This document shows positions 7,101 to 14,686 of a stretch of 64,000 nucleotides of DNA, one piece after another. The position numbers were made by a program, and so were the translations under genes. The notes below the pieces were generated by a model. The model was not told the DNA's origin and ran no database searches. It was given only the letters and a program-made list of their open reading frames with translations. This stretch comes from Accumulibacter sp. Lineage in GTDB: Bacteria; Pseudomonadota; Gammaproteobacteria; Burkholderiales; Rhodocyclaceae. The stretch is taken from contig NZ_JAZKUG010000001.1 in assembly GCF_036625195.1 (NCBI RefSeq), positions 4,154,001-4,218,000 on the forward strand. Reading direction: 5' to 3'. Numbering within the stretch: position 1 is the stretch's first letter; each line of letters opens with the position of its first letter.

Positions 7101-10094
7101 GGAAATCGGATCGGACTCGTAGTGACCGAGCAGGATCGGCAGATCGAGGAAGCGCAGGTCCATCGCCCGCACCGCCACCTCCAGGCGGCGCTTCGAACGC
7201 GCTGCGACACGGTTGCGCGGCGCGCCGCCGAGCAGTCCGACGGCCACCGCCTCACCGCTCGCCAGCGTCGGCGGTCCGGCATCATAGACGACCGGTCGCG
7301 CCTCGCCGTCGCCACGCACCGCCGGCGGACTGCGCAGCAGGGCACCGGTGGCGCCACTGTGCAGCAACTCGGCGAGCGCCGGATGGTACTCGCTGGTCGA
7401 TGGCAGGTCGCCGTGCTGCGCCGGCATGTAATAGTAGCTGCCGATGTTTTCGATCCGCCCGGAGGCCCAGGTCACCGTGCCGTCCCCCTGCGGCGTGCCG
7501 ACCAGCTTCAGCCGCCCCTTCTCCTCGCGGATGCCGCACGGCGTGTTGCGCGCAACGCCAAAGACATAGACCGACTGCTGCTCGTACTCCTTCGGCAGGG
7601 TGGGCGTCGCATCGCCATCCTGCCGCCACAGCCAGCTACCCTCGTCGAGCTCGGCCTGGCTCGGGGTCGCCGAGTTGCCGTCGCCAAACCAGAAATCCTT
7701 CACCTTCGGCCGGTAGCCCTGCCAGGTCTCGGCCCGCTGCAGCTGCTGCCCGTTCAGGCCGCCGTCCGGCTGCCCCTGGAAGCAGTCGACGAAACCCGGC
7801 TTCGGCAACAGTTGCAGGGCGCCACGGAAACCGCAGACGAGCTGCAGCACTTCGCGCATGTCGTGCCGGACGTCGAGGCGCACCAGCGAGCGCAGCGTAT
7901 CTCCCTTGCCGAGCAGATTCTCGACCATCGAGTAAGCACCCTGGTTCGGCGTGCCGAGCATCACCAGCCGCGCGCCCGGCCGCGCCATCAGCGCATCCAT
8001 CACCGGCCGCCGCCGGTGGATGCAGGCGCGCACGACCAGACCACCCATGCTGTGGGCCAACAGGCGGATCGGCTGCCTGGTCTCCTGCAGCAGCCGATCG
8101 AGCAGCGCCGCCAGGCGTTCGCCAAGCACGTCGAGCGGCTGCCGCCAGTCATAGGCAAAGCACTCGACACGGTGGCTGGCGGCAAGGAACTTGCACAGAT
8201 CGCCATAGAACATGCCGAAGAGCTCCTCCGCCTCGACTTCCGGCTGCCCCCAGGCGATCTTGTCGAGACCGCCGCTGGCGATGTCCAGCGGATCGAACCA
8301 GACACGGTCTCGGCGCTTGACTTGCAGATGCGAGCCCATCACGCCCGGCAGGACGACGACCACCGGCAGATCGGCCGCCGCTTCGCCACCACGCCGCAGC
8401 CCGGCAGCCGGCATCGCAGCATCGGCGAAAGGCCCGGGCAACGGCTGGAACGCCGCCAGTGACCCGACGTCGTCGCTCACCAGCCAGTCACGCAGCGCGG
8501 CGCGCGTGTCGAGGTTGCTGAAGTAGGCAAAGTGCGACACCGCCGCGCCACGGTCGAACAGCGCCCGCGCGCGCGCCTGTGGCGCGATTCCGGCATACAT
8601 CGAATCGGTATCGACGACCAGGTCGTTGTCGAGGTTGTCGAAGAGCAGGAAGTCGGTCAGCAGCACCCCCAGGCGCTGCAGCATGCCGCCACCCTCGATG
8701 TCGCCGGCGATCACCGCCATCTCGATTCCCGGACGTACCGGCGCGTCGCGCAGCAGGCGCGCCATCGGCGACTCGGGCAGCATCGCCTCGAGACCCGGTA
8801 CCAGGTGGGCGCTCGTCCGGCGGCGGGCGATCTCGAGGACGACGCGCTTGCAGGCCGAATAGAGCGGGTTGCCAAAAAAGAACGGGATCTGCCCGAGCAG
8901 CGTCAACAACCCGGAAAGGAAGACGTCGAGGTTGCCGCTGGCCAGCCGTGTGCCCTGCGCCGGGCTGGCGACGCGGACGTAGCGCTGCACGACCGGCTTC
9001 TTCTCTGCCAGCTCGCCGGCCAGGGCACGCAGGAGCTGCCGCTGTTCGCCGTGCGCGTCGCCAAGCTCGCGCTGCACGACCGATGCCGCGGCGGTGTCGG
9101 TCTCGCCGCTCGCCGGCAGGTCGGAGCGGTAGTGTTCGATCAGGCTGTCGAAGTTTTCGAGGCAGATGAGATCGCCGACCAGGCCACCGCGCGAGTGCGT
9201 CACCAGACTGAGCCGCAGCCCTGCCGGCAGCGCTGCCAGCAACTGCCGCGCATTCTCGATCGGGCTCTCCGACAGCGTACGGTGCTCGAAGGCGTAGATG
9301 CGACCGTCGAACTGCCGCTCGAGGATGCTCCACAGTTCGCGCTCGTCGAGCTGCAGGTCACCGAAGCTGCCGCGTGTGCTCGACCCCGTGCCGTGGACGA
9401 AGACGAGGACCGGCTCACCCACGGCAGCAGCCGCCTGCAGCTCCCGCTGCGCGCGCGCCCGCGCCTGCTCGTCCGACTCGGCTGCCGCGGCACCCTGCAC
9501 CGCCTGCCAGCAATAGATCCCCGGCTGCCGTTCCAGTCGCTTCTCGATGGCCCACATCAAGGCCTTGGTACCGAGCCAGGAAACCCCCAGTTCGATGGCC
9601 TCGGAAGCCCTGCCCCGTGTCAGCTCGCCAAGCTTCGCCCGCGCGTCGCTGATGATCGCGTCTTCGCTGGCGCCGACCGCCAGCGCGAAGACCCGGCTGA
9701 TCAGGCCGCCGACGAGATCGGCGGCGAGCCCGCGCGTCGCCGCGCCGTCAGCACGCAGCCGGTCGAACAGGATCTCGCCCTGGCCGCCGAGCAGATCGGG
9801 ACGACTGCGTGCAAGCGAGCCCTGCAGCTCGCTGGCGCTGGTGATCAGGACGCCGCCGTCGGCCAGTTCGATGACCAGCACCTCGTCCGCCTGCACCTCG
9901 AACTTCTGGCTGACGGCGGCGGCGCCGCGCGCCGTCGCGCCGAGTTCGAAGCAGGCGCGCGCTTGCAGGTAGCCCGGCGGCATGAAAGGATCATCGCCGG
10001 CATCGGTGGCGCGCCGGACGTTGCGCAGCAGTGCCGGCAAGGGCGCCTCGTCCTGCGGTGTGGCGGTCAGATCGAGAATGGTGGTCGACGACAT
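4113..10094 (-). CDS. Giant CHAT-domain protease with two alpha/beta-hydrolase domains
   Basis: A 1993-residue protein. After about 210 residues of unknown fold comes a first alpha/beta hydrolase (oxyanion region VFVHGTGSS near 232, nucleophile elbow THSRGG near 300). A second, LCAT-like hydrolase follows (LPGVMGSHLQV near 585, nucleophile elbow AHSMGG near 681). A middle region of about 500 residues is not recognised. The CHAT (caspase-fold) protease has His in LLHISAHG (near 1441) and Cys in FLSCCHLGR (near 1488), and the C-terminal 400 residues are helical repeats. The ATG at 10094 is preceded by AAGGAGGA, which outranks an in-frame ATG 23 codons upstream. It lies between a metacaspase and a TIR-like/SLOG gene on the same strand. 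CHAT proteases elsewhere cleave partners in cell-death or defence systems; that role here is inference. Confidence 0.85.
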   Translation of the reverse strand: MSSTTILDLTATPQDEAPLPALLRNVRRATDAGDDPFMPPGYLQARACFELGATARGAAAVSQKFEVQADEVLVIELADGGVLITSASELQGSLARSRPDLLGGQGEILFDRLRADGAATRGLAADLVGGLISRVFALAVGASEDAIISDARAKLGELTRGRASEAIELGVSWLGTKALMWAIEKRLERQPGIYCWQAVQGAAAAESDEQARARAQRELQAAAAVGEPVLVFVHGTGSSTRGSFGDLQLDERELWSILERQFDGRIYAFEHRTLSESPIENARQLLAALPAGLRLSLVTHSRGGLVGDLICLENFDSLIEHYRSDLPASGETDTAAASVVQRELGDAHGEQRQLLRALAGELAEKKPVVQRYVRVASPAQGTRLASGNLDVFLSGLLTLLGQIPFFFGNPLYSACKRVVLEIARRRTSAHLVPGLEAMLPESPMARLLRDAPVRPGIEMAVIAGDIEGGGMLQRLGVLLTDFLLFDNLDNDLVVDTDSMYAGIAPQARARALFDRGAAVSHFAYFSNLDTRAALRDWLVSDDVGSLAAFQPLPGPFADAAMPAAGLRRGGEAAADLPVVVVLPGVMGSHLQVKRRDRVWFDPLDIASGGLDKIAWGQPEVEAEELFGMFYGDLCKFLAASHRVECFAYDWRQPLDVLGERLAALLDRLLQETRQPIRLLAHSMGGLVVRACIHRRRPVMDALMARPGARLVMLGTPNQGAYSMVENLLGKGDTLRSLVRLDVRHDMREVLQLVCGFRGALQLLPKPGFVDCFQGQPDGGLNGQQLQRAETWQGYRPKVKDFWFGDGNSATPSQAELDEGSWLWRQDGDATPTLPKEYEQQSVYVFGVARNTPCGIREEKGRLKLVGTPQGDGTVTWASGRIENIGSYYYMPAQHGDLPSTSEYHPALAELLHSGATGALLRSPPAVRGDGEARPVVYDAGPPTLASGEAVAVGLLGGAPRNRVAARSKRRLEVAVRAMDLRFLDLPILLGHYESDPISGAEALIDRELLAGDLGERYNLGLYAGPRGSATVVLRLPNAQERRRGSLRGAVVCGLGRYDGSLNIEDLTAAVRAGVLRYLLQAIDVLGDEDRDLPLATLLLGYNSSASVSVAASVEALVRGVVEANARFHEATRRQMRVSRVEIVELYQDTAITAAYALRRVPERLAGVLGRHGVALVCRPQLQQGEGWRRRLFDRSGSAYSYWPRLMITDDADRREPLAAAPPPVAVAASGEAAGRPLRVTRTAVSDRLRFLYVGQRARAESIVHQRQPGLVEMLVRQQIHSSVWQESFGRALFQLMVPNDFKDAARQLERIVLVVDEYTANLPWELMFADSPGGGGEKLPLALRTPVVRQFATAEFRRQVRQGFERRAFVVGNPSVEGFTRAFPDPRRPDASNPPPLPGAESEANEVAALLQAMGYQVLSAIGADWRACDVLTRLYQENHRLLHISAHGVFDQLHADGRRRSGVVLSDGLLLSAAEIRAMETVPELVFLSCCHLGRIDTAVAADTAPEATVRDGNLLAASVARELIDCGVRCVIVAGWAVDDQGALVFGNAFYRHLLVERLPFGEAVYEARKAVWKSNAQDITWGAFQAYGDPGWRAEPSLESGGNAEAGYASVEELLDELVSRRASLARASRQQTRREIDACATSLRRLLKERCPAGWLRLPSVQFAVGALWADLGQFAEARTCYLDALRSDDDASEVPIGAIEQLANIEARLGEASADAGLIERALARLADLDQVVAAAGRQQDAAAPATAGGERSALRGGAAKRLASLHATRLLAAWHESGERQAVDTAAVAAMDGALLDSVRSYAAGEGRPGERSFRPYHVLNRLALQALLPDDGQRAAAIALAEHCRQGVTAGNAGDGGAWGALVAAEALLVERLLDQQLLQAGEPGERAHEEVARAYDETLANLALRPRDLDSIVSQIGMLSRFCAARRVSTGDSGWQLAAGRLDALAEHVWPGSGRRAAGAAASPAAGDVPPRSRRPRRTRPAGDV

Positions 10095-10222
10095 CTTGTC
10101 CTCCTTCAGGCTCGCCGCGCGAGACGGATGAACCCCGAACGGGCCGGCCACTGCCGGCGTCAATCAAAGCAGAGCTGCCGCAGGATACGGGCGCATGGCG
10201 CGCGTACCCCAGGGGCGACCGC

Positions 10223-11065
10223 TCAGCTGAAGATCCGGCGCTGTCGCGCGTCGGCGCTGCCGAAGATCTGCGGCGTCTGCGGGTACGATGCCGAAGGCAG
10301 GCAGGCCGGCGTGATGCGGGCATACCAGTCGGCATAGGTGGCGGTGGCAGGCAGCGCGCGCAGCGTCTTCAACGCATAGTAGCTGAAGGCGCCGCACGGC
10401 CGGCCAGCGATCCTGGCATCGTAACTGAAGTTGTTCGGCCCTTCCTTGCAGCCGGCGAGCAGCAGGTCGCCAGCCATCCGCGACAGCGCCCCGGCAAAGG
10501 GCGACAGACCCGAGGTCACCTGCACGCTCGTCAAAGGCTGACCGCTGAAACCACGCGGCAACTGGTCGGCCGGCAGCCAGTTGCCCATCGGCATGAAGCG
10601 CGGTCGCGGCGCGTCCTCGGCGTCGGGATCGGCCAGCGCCGCCCGCGTCACCGTCCCCGAATGGCAGCTGTCGGAAATCAGCTGCAGCCGCACGCCCGCC
10701 TTGCGCGCTGCAAAAAGGCTGTTGATCTCGTCGTCGATCAGGGCGCCGCCACCGGTCTGCAGGTCGTAGGGACACAGTGCCTCGTCGAGCCCGTCGAGCT
10801 CGTCGCCATTCAGGTCCGGGACATAGGTGCCATGCCCCGAGAAGGTGATCACGACGACGTCGCCACTGACTGCCGCAGCGATCAACGACTGGATGCCACT
10901 GACCATCGCCGCCTTGGTTGCCTGGCTGTCGAGCAGCTTGCTGACGGCGAAACCGCGCGCCGCCAGTTCGCCCGCCCAGTCGTTGGCATCATTGACGCAG
11001 CCACTCAGGTCCATGTGCGTGCCGGGATAGTTGTTGATGCCGATGCAAAGCGCGCGCTTGCTCAT
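10223..11065 (-). CDS. Caspase-family (C14) peptidase, metacaspase-like
   Basis: A 280-residue cysteine peptidase of the caspase fold. It starts MSKRALCIGINNYPG, the first beta-strand typical of bacterial metacaspases. The catalytic dyad is visible as His78 in ITFSGHGTYV and Cys134 in LISDSCHSG. The acidic loop DLNGDELDGLDEALCPYD matches the substrate-pocket region of type I metacaspases. There is no signal peptide, so it is probably cytosolic. It is the first gene of a leftward cassette, preceded by a good promoter and an AGGAGG site, and followed 128 bp later by the CHAT gene. Two caspase-superfamily proteases side by side suggest a proteolytic cascade. Its substrate is unknown. Confidence 0.9.
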   Translation of the reverse strand: MSKRALCIGINNYPGTHMDLSGCVNDANDWAGELAARGFAVSKLLDSQATKAAMVSGIQSLIAAAVSGDVVVITFSGHGTYVPDLNGDELDGLDEALCPYDLQTGGGALIDDEINSLFAARKAGVRLQLISDSCHSGTVTRAALADPDAEDAPRPRFMPMGNWLPADQLPRGFSGQPLTSVQVTSGLSPFAGALSRMAGDLLLAGCKEGPNNFSYDARIAGRPCGAFSYYALKTLRALPATATYADWYARITPACLPSASYPQTPQIFGSADARQRRIFS

Positions 11066-11110
11066 GACTGCCTCCTGTGATCTGATGATTTATCGGGGAT
11101 TGCGATCTTC

Positions 11111-11138
11111 AGTGTAGCAAGCGTCCGGCGAATGACAA
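11111..11138 (-). promoter_or_regulatory. Promoter of the caspase-CHAT-SLOG cassette
   Basis: On the reverse strand TTGTCA (11133-11138) and TACACT (11111-11116) are 16 bp apart. They lie about 45 bp upstream of the caspase ATG, with a strong AGGAGG Shine-Dalgarno in between. The terminator of the preceding gene lies just upstream, so the cassette has its own transcription start. Confidence 0.6.
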
Positions 11139-11208
11139 CCCCTGCCGGGGCAATCCCGTGCGCCCACGGCGGACGCGCCACTGCGCACGCGGCGAAAATC
11201 GGCGGGCG

Positions 11209-11237
11209 AAAAAAAGCGAGCCCGCGCGGAGCTCGCT
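11209..11237 (-). terminator. Rho-independent terminator of the OmpA-like gene
   Basis: A 7-bp stem AGCGAGC / GCTCGCT encloses a GC-rich loop. On the reverse strand it is followed by seven T residues. It sits 22 bp after the OmpA-like stop and isolates that gene from the caspase cassette. Confidence 0.8.
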
Positions 11238-11259
11238 TCTGCCACGGTCCGGCACTTGC

Positions 11260-11733
11260 CTACTGGACGCGGATCTCGACCCGGCGACCTTCCTCCGGAC
11301 TGCCACTGCCGAGAGTCGACTCGGGGCGGCGGAGCTTCACGCGCAGCGCCGGAACGCCGCCGGAGACGAGGACGTCACGCACCGCAACGGCACGCAAGCG
11401 GGCCAGCTCGGCGTTGCGCTTCGGATCACCGGATGCATCGTGGAAGCCCGACAGGAGGACGATCGCCAGCGGCTTCTCGGCGAGCACCTGCTTCGTCCGC
11501 AGCACGACCAGGTGGTCTTCATCGACGAAGACTGCCTGGTCGACGGCGAAATAGACCTTCACCAACGGCTCGCCGACCGGTGCGATCTCGCTCACGGCGG
11601 CCGTCGCCTGCGGCAACCCCGGCGACGCGCCGCCGCTGAAGTAAACCGCCGCGACACAGAGCGCGATACCGCCGACCACCCCCGCCACGACACCAGCTAC
11701 TTCGTCCTCATCGTCTTGCGCCGACATGCTCAT
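11260..11733 (-). CDS. OmpA-like domain protein with one N-terminal membrane segment
   Basis: A 157-residue protein. After an acidic head (residues 1-12) comes a hydrophobic segment (VAGVVAGVVGGIALCVAAVYF, about 13-33), which could be a membrane anchor or uncleaved signal. The C-terminal domain carries the OmpA-family peptidoglycan-binding pattern: VKVYFAVDQAVF, LSGFHDASGDPKRNAELARLRAVAVRDVL and RRVEIRV. This suggests an inner-membrane-anchored periplasmic protein that contacts the cell wall. It is unusually small for the family. It reads in the same direction as the caspase cassette but is separated from it by a terminator, so a joint function is not established. Confidence 0.8.
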   Translation of the reverse strand: MSMSAQDDEDEVAGVVAGVVGGIALCVAAVYFSGGASPGLPQATAAVSEIAPVGEPLVKVYFAVDQAVFVDEDHLVVLRTKQVLAEKPLAIVLLSGFHDASGDPKRNAELARLRAVAVRDVLVSGGVPALRVKLRRPESTLGSGSPEEGRRVEIRVQ

Positions 11734-11931
11734 CTCCCCAGGCAGATTGCTGGGCCTGTCGCCCAGATCAGGGCGAATTCTACCCCCGATCGTGATCCGA
11801 GAATCCCATTGCCGGGACGGCGGGCACCACGGCCCCTCGGCTGCCCGCCAACAGCGAGGTCATCGCCCCGCCTCCGCGACCGGCCGCCAGCACCTGCGAC
11901 CCACCTGCCGCACTCGCCGTGGCGACGGCGC

Positions 11932-12243
11932 TCAATCCGGCGCCAGGTTGCGATAGTGATGCAGCTGCAGGAAACGGGCGACCTCGTCGATCTCGTCGTC
12001 GGTCCAACCCAGCGACGCCATGGCCTGCCAGCGGCGAACCTCGGCGCGCAGGCTGCGCCAGTCGCTGACCAGCCGCCCGTCACGCCAGTGTACCTCGCGG
12101 TCGTGGCAAGCGATGCAATGCGTCTCGTACAGCAGTTCACCGCGTTCCAGAGTCCGCTCCTCGCCGCCGGCGATCACCGGCGGCAGGGCAAGCGCGGCAA
12201 CGAGAACCACCTCCATAACTCTTGGCAACATGGACTTCTCCAT
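11932..12243 (-). CDS. Small periplasmic c-type cytochrome
   Basis: A 103-residue protein with an N-terminal signal (MLPRVMEVVLVAALALPPVIAG) and a single haem-binding motif CIACH (Cys43-His47). The C-terminal half (WTDDEIDEVARFLQLHHY) matches the last helix of class I cytochromes c, but no clear Met ligand can be assigned. It is probably exported and acts as a small electron carrier. It reads leftward 40 bp upstream of nothing obvious and downstream of hsp20 on the same strand, with no visible operon partner. Confidence 0.8.
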   Translation of the reverse strand: MEKSMLPRVMEVVLVAALALPPVIAGGEERTLERGELLYETHCIACHDREVHWRDGRLVSDWRSLRAEVRRWQAMASLGWTDDEIDEVARFLQLHHYRNLAPD

Positions 12244-12282
12244 CGCTGATCACGACCCGGGCAGCTTGGCTGGGGCGCAACC

Positions 12283-12819
12283 CTAGTCGATCGGCACCTG
12301 CCTGCCCTTGGCCGCCGCCGCCTTCGGCAAGTTGATCTCCAGCACACCGTCCTTGAAGCTCGCCTTGGCCGCCTCCGTATCGACCTCGGCCGGCAACGAC
12401 AGCGAACGCGAGAACGCGTTCGAGCGGATTTCACGCCGCCGGTAGTCGCCCTTCTCGTCGGCCTCCTCCTGCCTGCTCTGCGCCTGGATCGTGATCGAGT
12501 CGGCGGTCAGCGAGATCGAAATCCCTTCCTTGCTCACCCCCGGCAATTCGGCCCGCACGAAAACCTCGTTCTCACGCTCGATCAGGTCGACCGCCGGCGC
12601 ACGAAAGCTCGGGCCCTCGAGCCAGCTCGGCCACTCGCGCTCGAAGGGCCGCATCCAGCGACCCGGCGAGAAACCGGAGAACATCCGGTCCATCATCCGC
12701 TCCATCTGTTCGAAGCGCTCCTCGAAGCCCCTGAATGGCGCCAGGCCTCCGCGCTGCATGGCCACCGATTTGCCGCCCTGCTCTTCGCGGGTTTCGGCAC
12801 TGCTTTCCTTGTCGTTCAT
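12283..12819 (-). CDS. Hsp20 / alpha-crystallin small heat-shock protein
   Basis: A 178-residue chaperone of the sHSP family, which holds unfolding proteins in solution. The N-terminal region (MERMMDRMFSGFSPGRWMRPF) is followed by the alpha-crystallin domain from FRAPAVDLIERENEVFVRAE, with the conserved LPGVSKEGISISL and the terminal block FSRSLSLPAEVDTEAAKASF then DGVLEINLPKA. I chose the ATG at 12819 because it follows GAGGAGAG and fits family length; the open frame extends 31 codons further without family similarity. It appears monocistronic. Confidence 0.93.
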   Translation of the reverse strand: MNDKESSAETREEQGGKSVAMQRGGLAPFRGFEERFEQMERMMDRMFSGFSPGRWMRPFEREWPSWLEGPSFRAPAVDLIERENEVFVRAELPGVSKEGISISLTADSITIQAQSRQEEADEKGDYRRREIRSNAFSRSLSLPAEVDTEAAKASFKDGVLEINLPKAAAAKGRQVPID

Positions 12820-13010
12820 GACTCTCTCCTCGACAGAATGACTGCCTCTGCACTCTCGGCAGCGTTCGGCTGCCACTGCGGTCGGGCGGCAGCGAATTGC
12901 ACCGCGGCCCAACCGCCCTTACCATAACCAAAATAGTATGTGCCGATCAGAAATCAAGAGCTCTTGCGCCCTCGCCCAACAAGGCTGGCGCAGAACCGGA
13001 AGGAAGGATC

Positions 13011-13370
13011 ATGCGAAGCAACCACAGCGAGACCCCGGGCGAACCCACGCGCAGCGAGATCGACGCCTGCCCGGACCCCGTGCTGATCGAGTTCGGCGCC
13101 CGCTGGTGCGGACACTGCCAAGCGCTGCAGGCGCCGCTCGCGGCCGCGCTGGCGGCATACCCGGCGATCCGCCACCTGCGGATCGAGGACGGCCCGGGAC
13201 GCCCGCTCGGCCGTTCCTTCGCCGTCCGCCTGTGGCCGACCCTGGTGTTCCTCCATCAGGGCCAGGAACTCATCCGCCTGGTGCGGCCGGCTGCCGCCGA
13301 GACGATCGAGCAGGCGCTCGCCGCACTCCACCTGCAGTCGGCCAACCCCAACTGCCAGGATTTGGCCTGA
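13011..13370 (+). CDS. Thioredoxin-family protein
   Basis: A 119-residue thioredoxin-fold protein. The active site is WCGHC (Cys33, Cys36) in VLIEFGARWCGHCQALQAPL, with the conserved cis-Pro block RLWPTLVFLHQGQE. CGHC is more like PDI or thioredoxin-like proteins than the CGPC of classical TrxA. No signal peptide, so probably cytosolic. The ATG at 13011 has a GGAAGGA site upstream; the open frame runs further upstream without similarity. It is 17 bp before the macrodomain gene, so the two are likely co-transcribed. Confidence 0.88.
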   Translation: MRSNHSETPGEPTRSEIDACPDPVLIEFGARWCGHCQALQAPLAAALAAYPAIRHLRIEDGPGRPLGRSFAVRLWPTLVFLHQGQELIRLVRPAAAETIEQALAALHLQSANPNCQDLA

Positions 13371-13387
13371 GCGGGCGAACCCCTGCC

Positions 13388-13906
13388 ATGCCGGCCCAGC
13401 TGCGAGCGATCCACGCCGACATCACCACCCTGCAGGTGGATGCGGTGGTGAACGCCGCCAACCCCTCGCTGCTCGGCGGCGGCGGTGTCGATGGCGCCAT
13501 CCACCGTGCCGCCGGACCGGAACTGCTGCAGGCGTGTCGCCTGCTCGGCGGCTGCCCGACCGGCGACGCCCGCCTCACCCGCGCCTACCGTCTGCCCGCC
13601 CGCTACGTCATCCACGCCGTCGGTCCGGTCTGGTGTGGAGGCGACAGTCGCGAAGCCGAGCTGCTGGCCTCGTGCTACCGACGCCTGGTCGAACTGGCCG
13701 CCGCGCACGAGATATCCAGCCTGGCGATTCCGAGCATCAGCACCGGCATCTACGGCTACCCGATTGCCGAAGCCGCCGAAATCGCGGTGAGCACGGTCCG
13801 CGCAACCGTTCCCGCAGCGCCGCGGCTGCACGAGGTGCTCTTCTGCTGTTTCTCGCCCGGCGACCTCAGCATCTACCGGACCCTGCTTGCCGAAGGCAGT
13901 GCCTGA
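13388..13906 (+). CDS. Macro-domain protein (O-acetyl-ADP-ribose / ADP-ribose hydrolase type)
   Basis: A 172-residue stand-alone macrodomain, a fold that binds or hydrolyses ADP-ribose derivatives. Signatures are ITTLQVDAVVNAANPSLLGG followed by GGVDGAIHRAAGP, then GDARLTRAYRLPARYVIHAVGP, and SLAIPSISTGIYGYP. These match the YmdB/MacroD-type deacylases, with the catalytic Asn-Ala-Ala-Asn and Gly-Gly-Gly-Val-Asp elements present. It follows the thioredoxin gene closely on the same strand. Confidence 0.93.
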   Translation: MPAQLRAIHADITTLQVDAVVNAANPSLLGGGGVDGAIHRAAGPELLQACRLLGGCPTGDARLTRAYRLPARYVIHAVGPVWCGGDSREAELLASCYRRLVELAAAHEISSLAIPSISTGIYGYPIAEAAEIAVSTVRATVPAAPRLHEVLFCCFSPGDLSIYRTLLAEGSA

Positions 13907-14056
13907 GAGGCAGCCGGCGCCCGACGCCCGGTTCCCTGGCGCCGCCGCGCCACGCGCAGCTTGCCAAGGCGACCGGGCGCGCACCACAATGTCGATGGCA
14001 CGGCCAGCGCTTTGCCGGCATGACGCGAGCACGGTTGCCGCCGGGATCGGCGGCGG

Positions 14057-14686
14057 ATGACGATGGAGCACAACATGATGGATTTTGACGCACGTGCGGC
14101 GACCTGGGATTCGGACCCGGCAAAAGTCAGCCGCGCACTGGCCGTGGCCGCAGCAATCCGCAACCGCGTCGCGACCGGCCAGAGCACGCGGGTTCTCGAG
14201 TATGGCTGCGGCACGGGCCTGCTGGGCTTCGCCTTGCAGCCGCACTGCGGCCACATCACCCTCGCCGACAGCTCGGCCGGCATGCTCGCCACGCTGCAGG
14301 GCAAGATCGCGACCTCTGGCGCCAACAACCTGCAGGCGTTGCGACTCGACCTCGTCAGCGATCCGTTGCCGGCCGAACGCTTCGATCTGATCTGTTCGCT
14401 GATGACCTTCCACCACGTCGCCGATACCGCCAGGTTGCTGCGCGACCTCCACACGCTGCTCGACACGCGCGGCCACCTCTGCGTCGCCGACCTCGACAGC
14501 GAGGATGGCTCCTTCCACGGCCCGGGGTTCACCGGCCACCTGGGCTTCGACCGCGCCGCTCTCGCCGGCGAGGCGCAGGCAGCCGGCTTTCAGGACATCG
14601 ATTTCAGCACCGTCTACCACGTGTCGAAGCCCGAGAGTGCCGGCCAGACCGACTTCCCGATCTTTCTCATGGTGACGCGCAAGTGA
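14057..14686 (+). CDS. Class I SAM-dependent methyltransferase
   Basis: A 209-residue protein. Motif I is VLEYGCGTGLLGFALQP, followed by HITLADSSAGML (acidic residue binding the SAM ribose) and FDLICSLMTFHHV. The opening FDARAATWDSDPAKVSRA is common in small-molecule methyltransferases of the Methyltransf_11/25 group. A start at a second ATG six codons downstream is possible. Its end overlaps the next gene by 4 bp (GTGA), so the two are translationally coupled. The substrate is unknown. Confidence 0.88.
   Translation: MTMEHNMMDFDARAATWDSDPAKVSRALAVAAAIRNRVATGQSTRVLEYGCGTGLLGFALQPHCGHITLADSSAGMLATLQGKIATSGANNLQALRLDLVSDPLPAERFDLICSLMTFHHVADTARLLRDLHTLLDTRGHLCVADLDSEDGSFHGPGFTGHLGFDRAALAGEAQAAGFQDIDFSTVYHVSKPESAGQTDFPIFLMVTRK

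Noticed and set aside
1428..10337. Very long rightward open frames (961, 1351 and 601 codons) opposite the ribosomal and CHAT/TPR genes
   Set aside because: They are antisense shadows of high-GC genes; they have no domain similarity and the opposite strand carries clear motifs and ribosome-binding sites.
12820..13010. A heat-shock promoter for hsp20
   Set aside because: No convincing sigma-32 or sigma-70 pair could be aligned, so none is claimed.
13256..14620. Leftward 454-codon frame over thioredoxin, macrodomain and methyltransferase genes
   Set aside because: It covers three well-supported plus-strand genes and has no recognisable domain.
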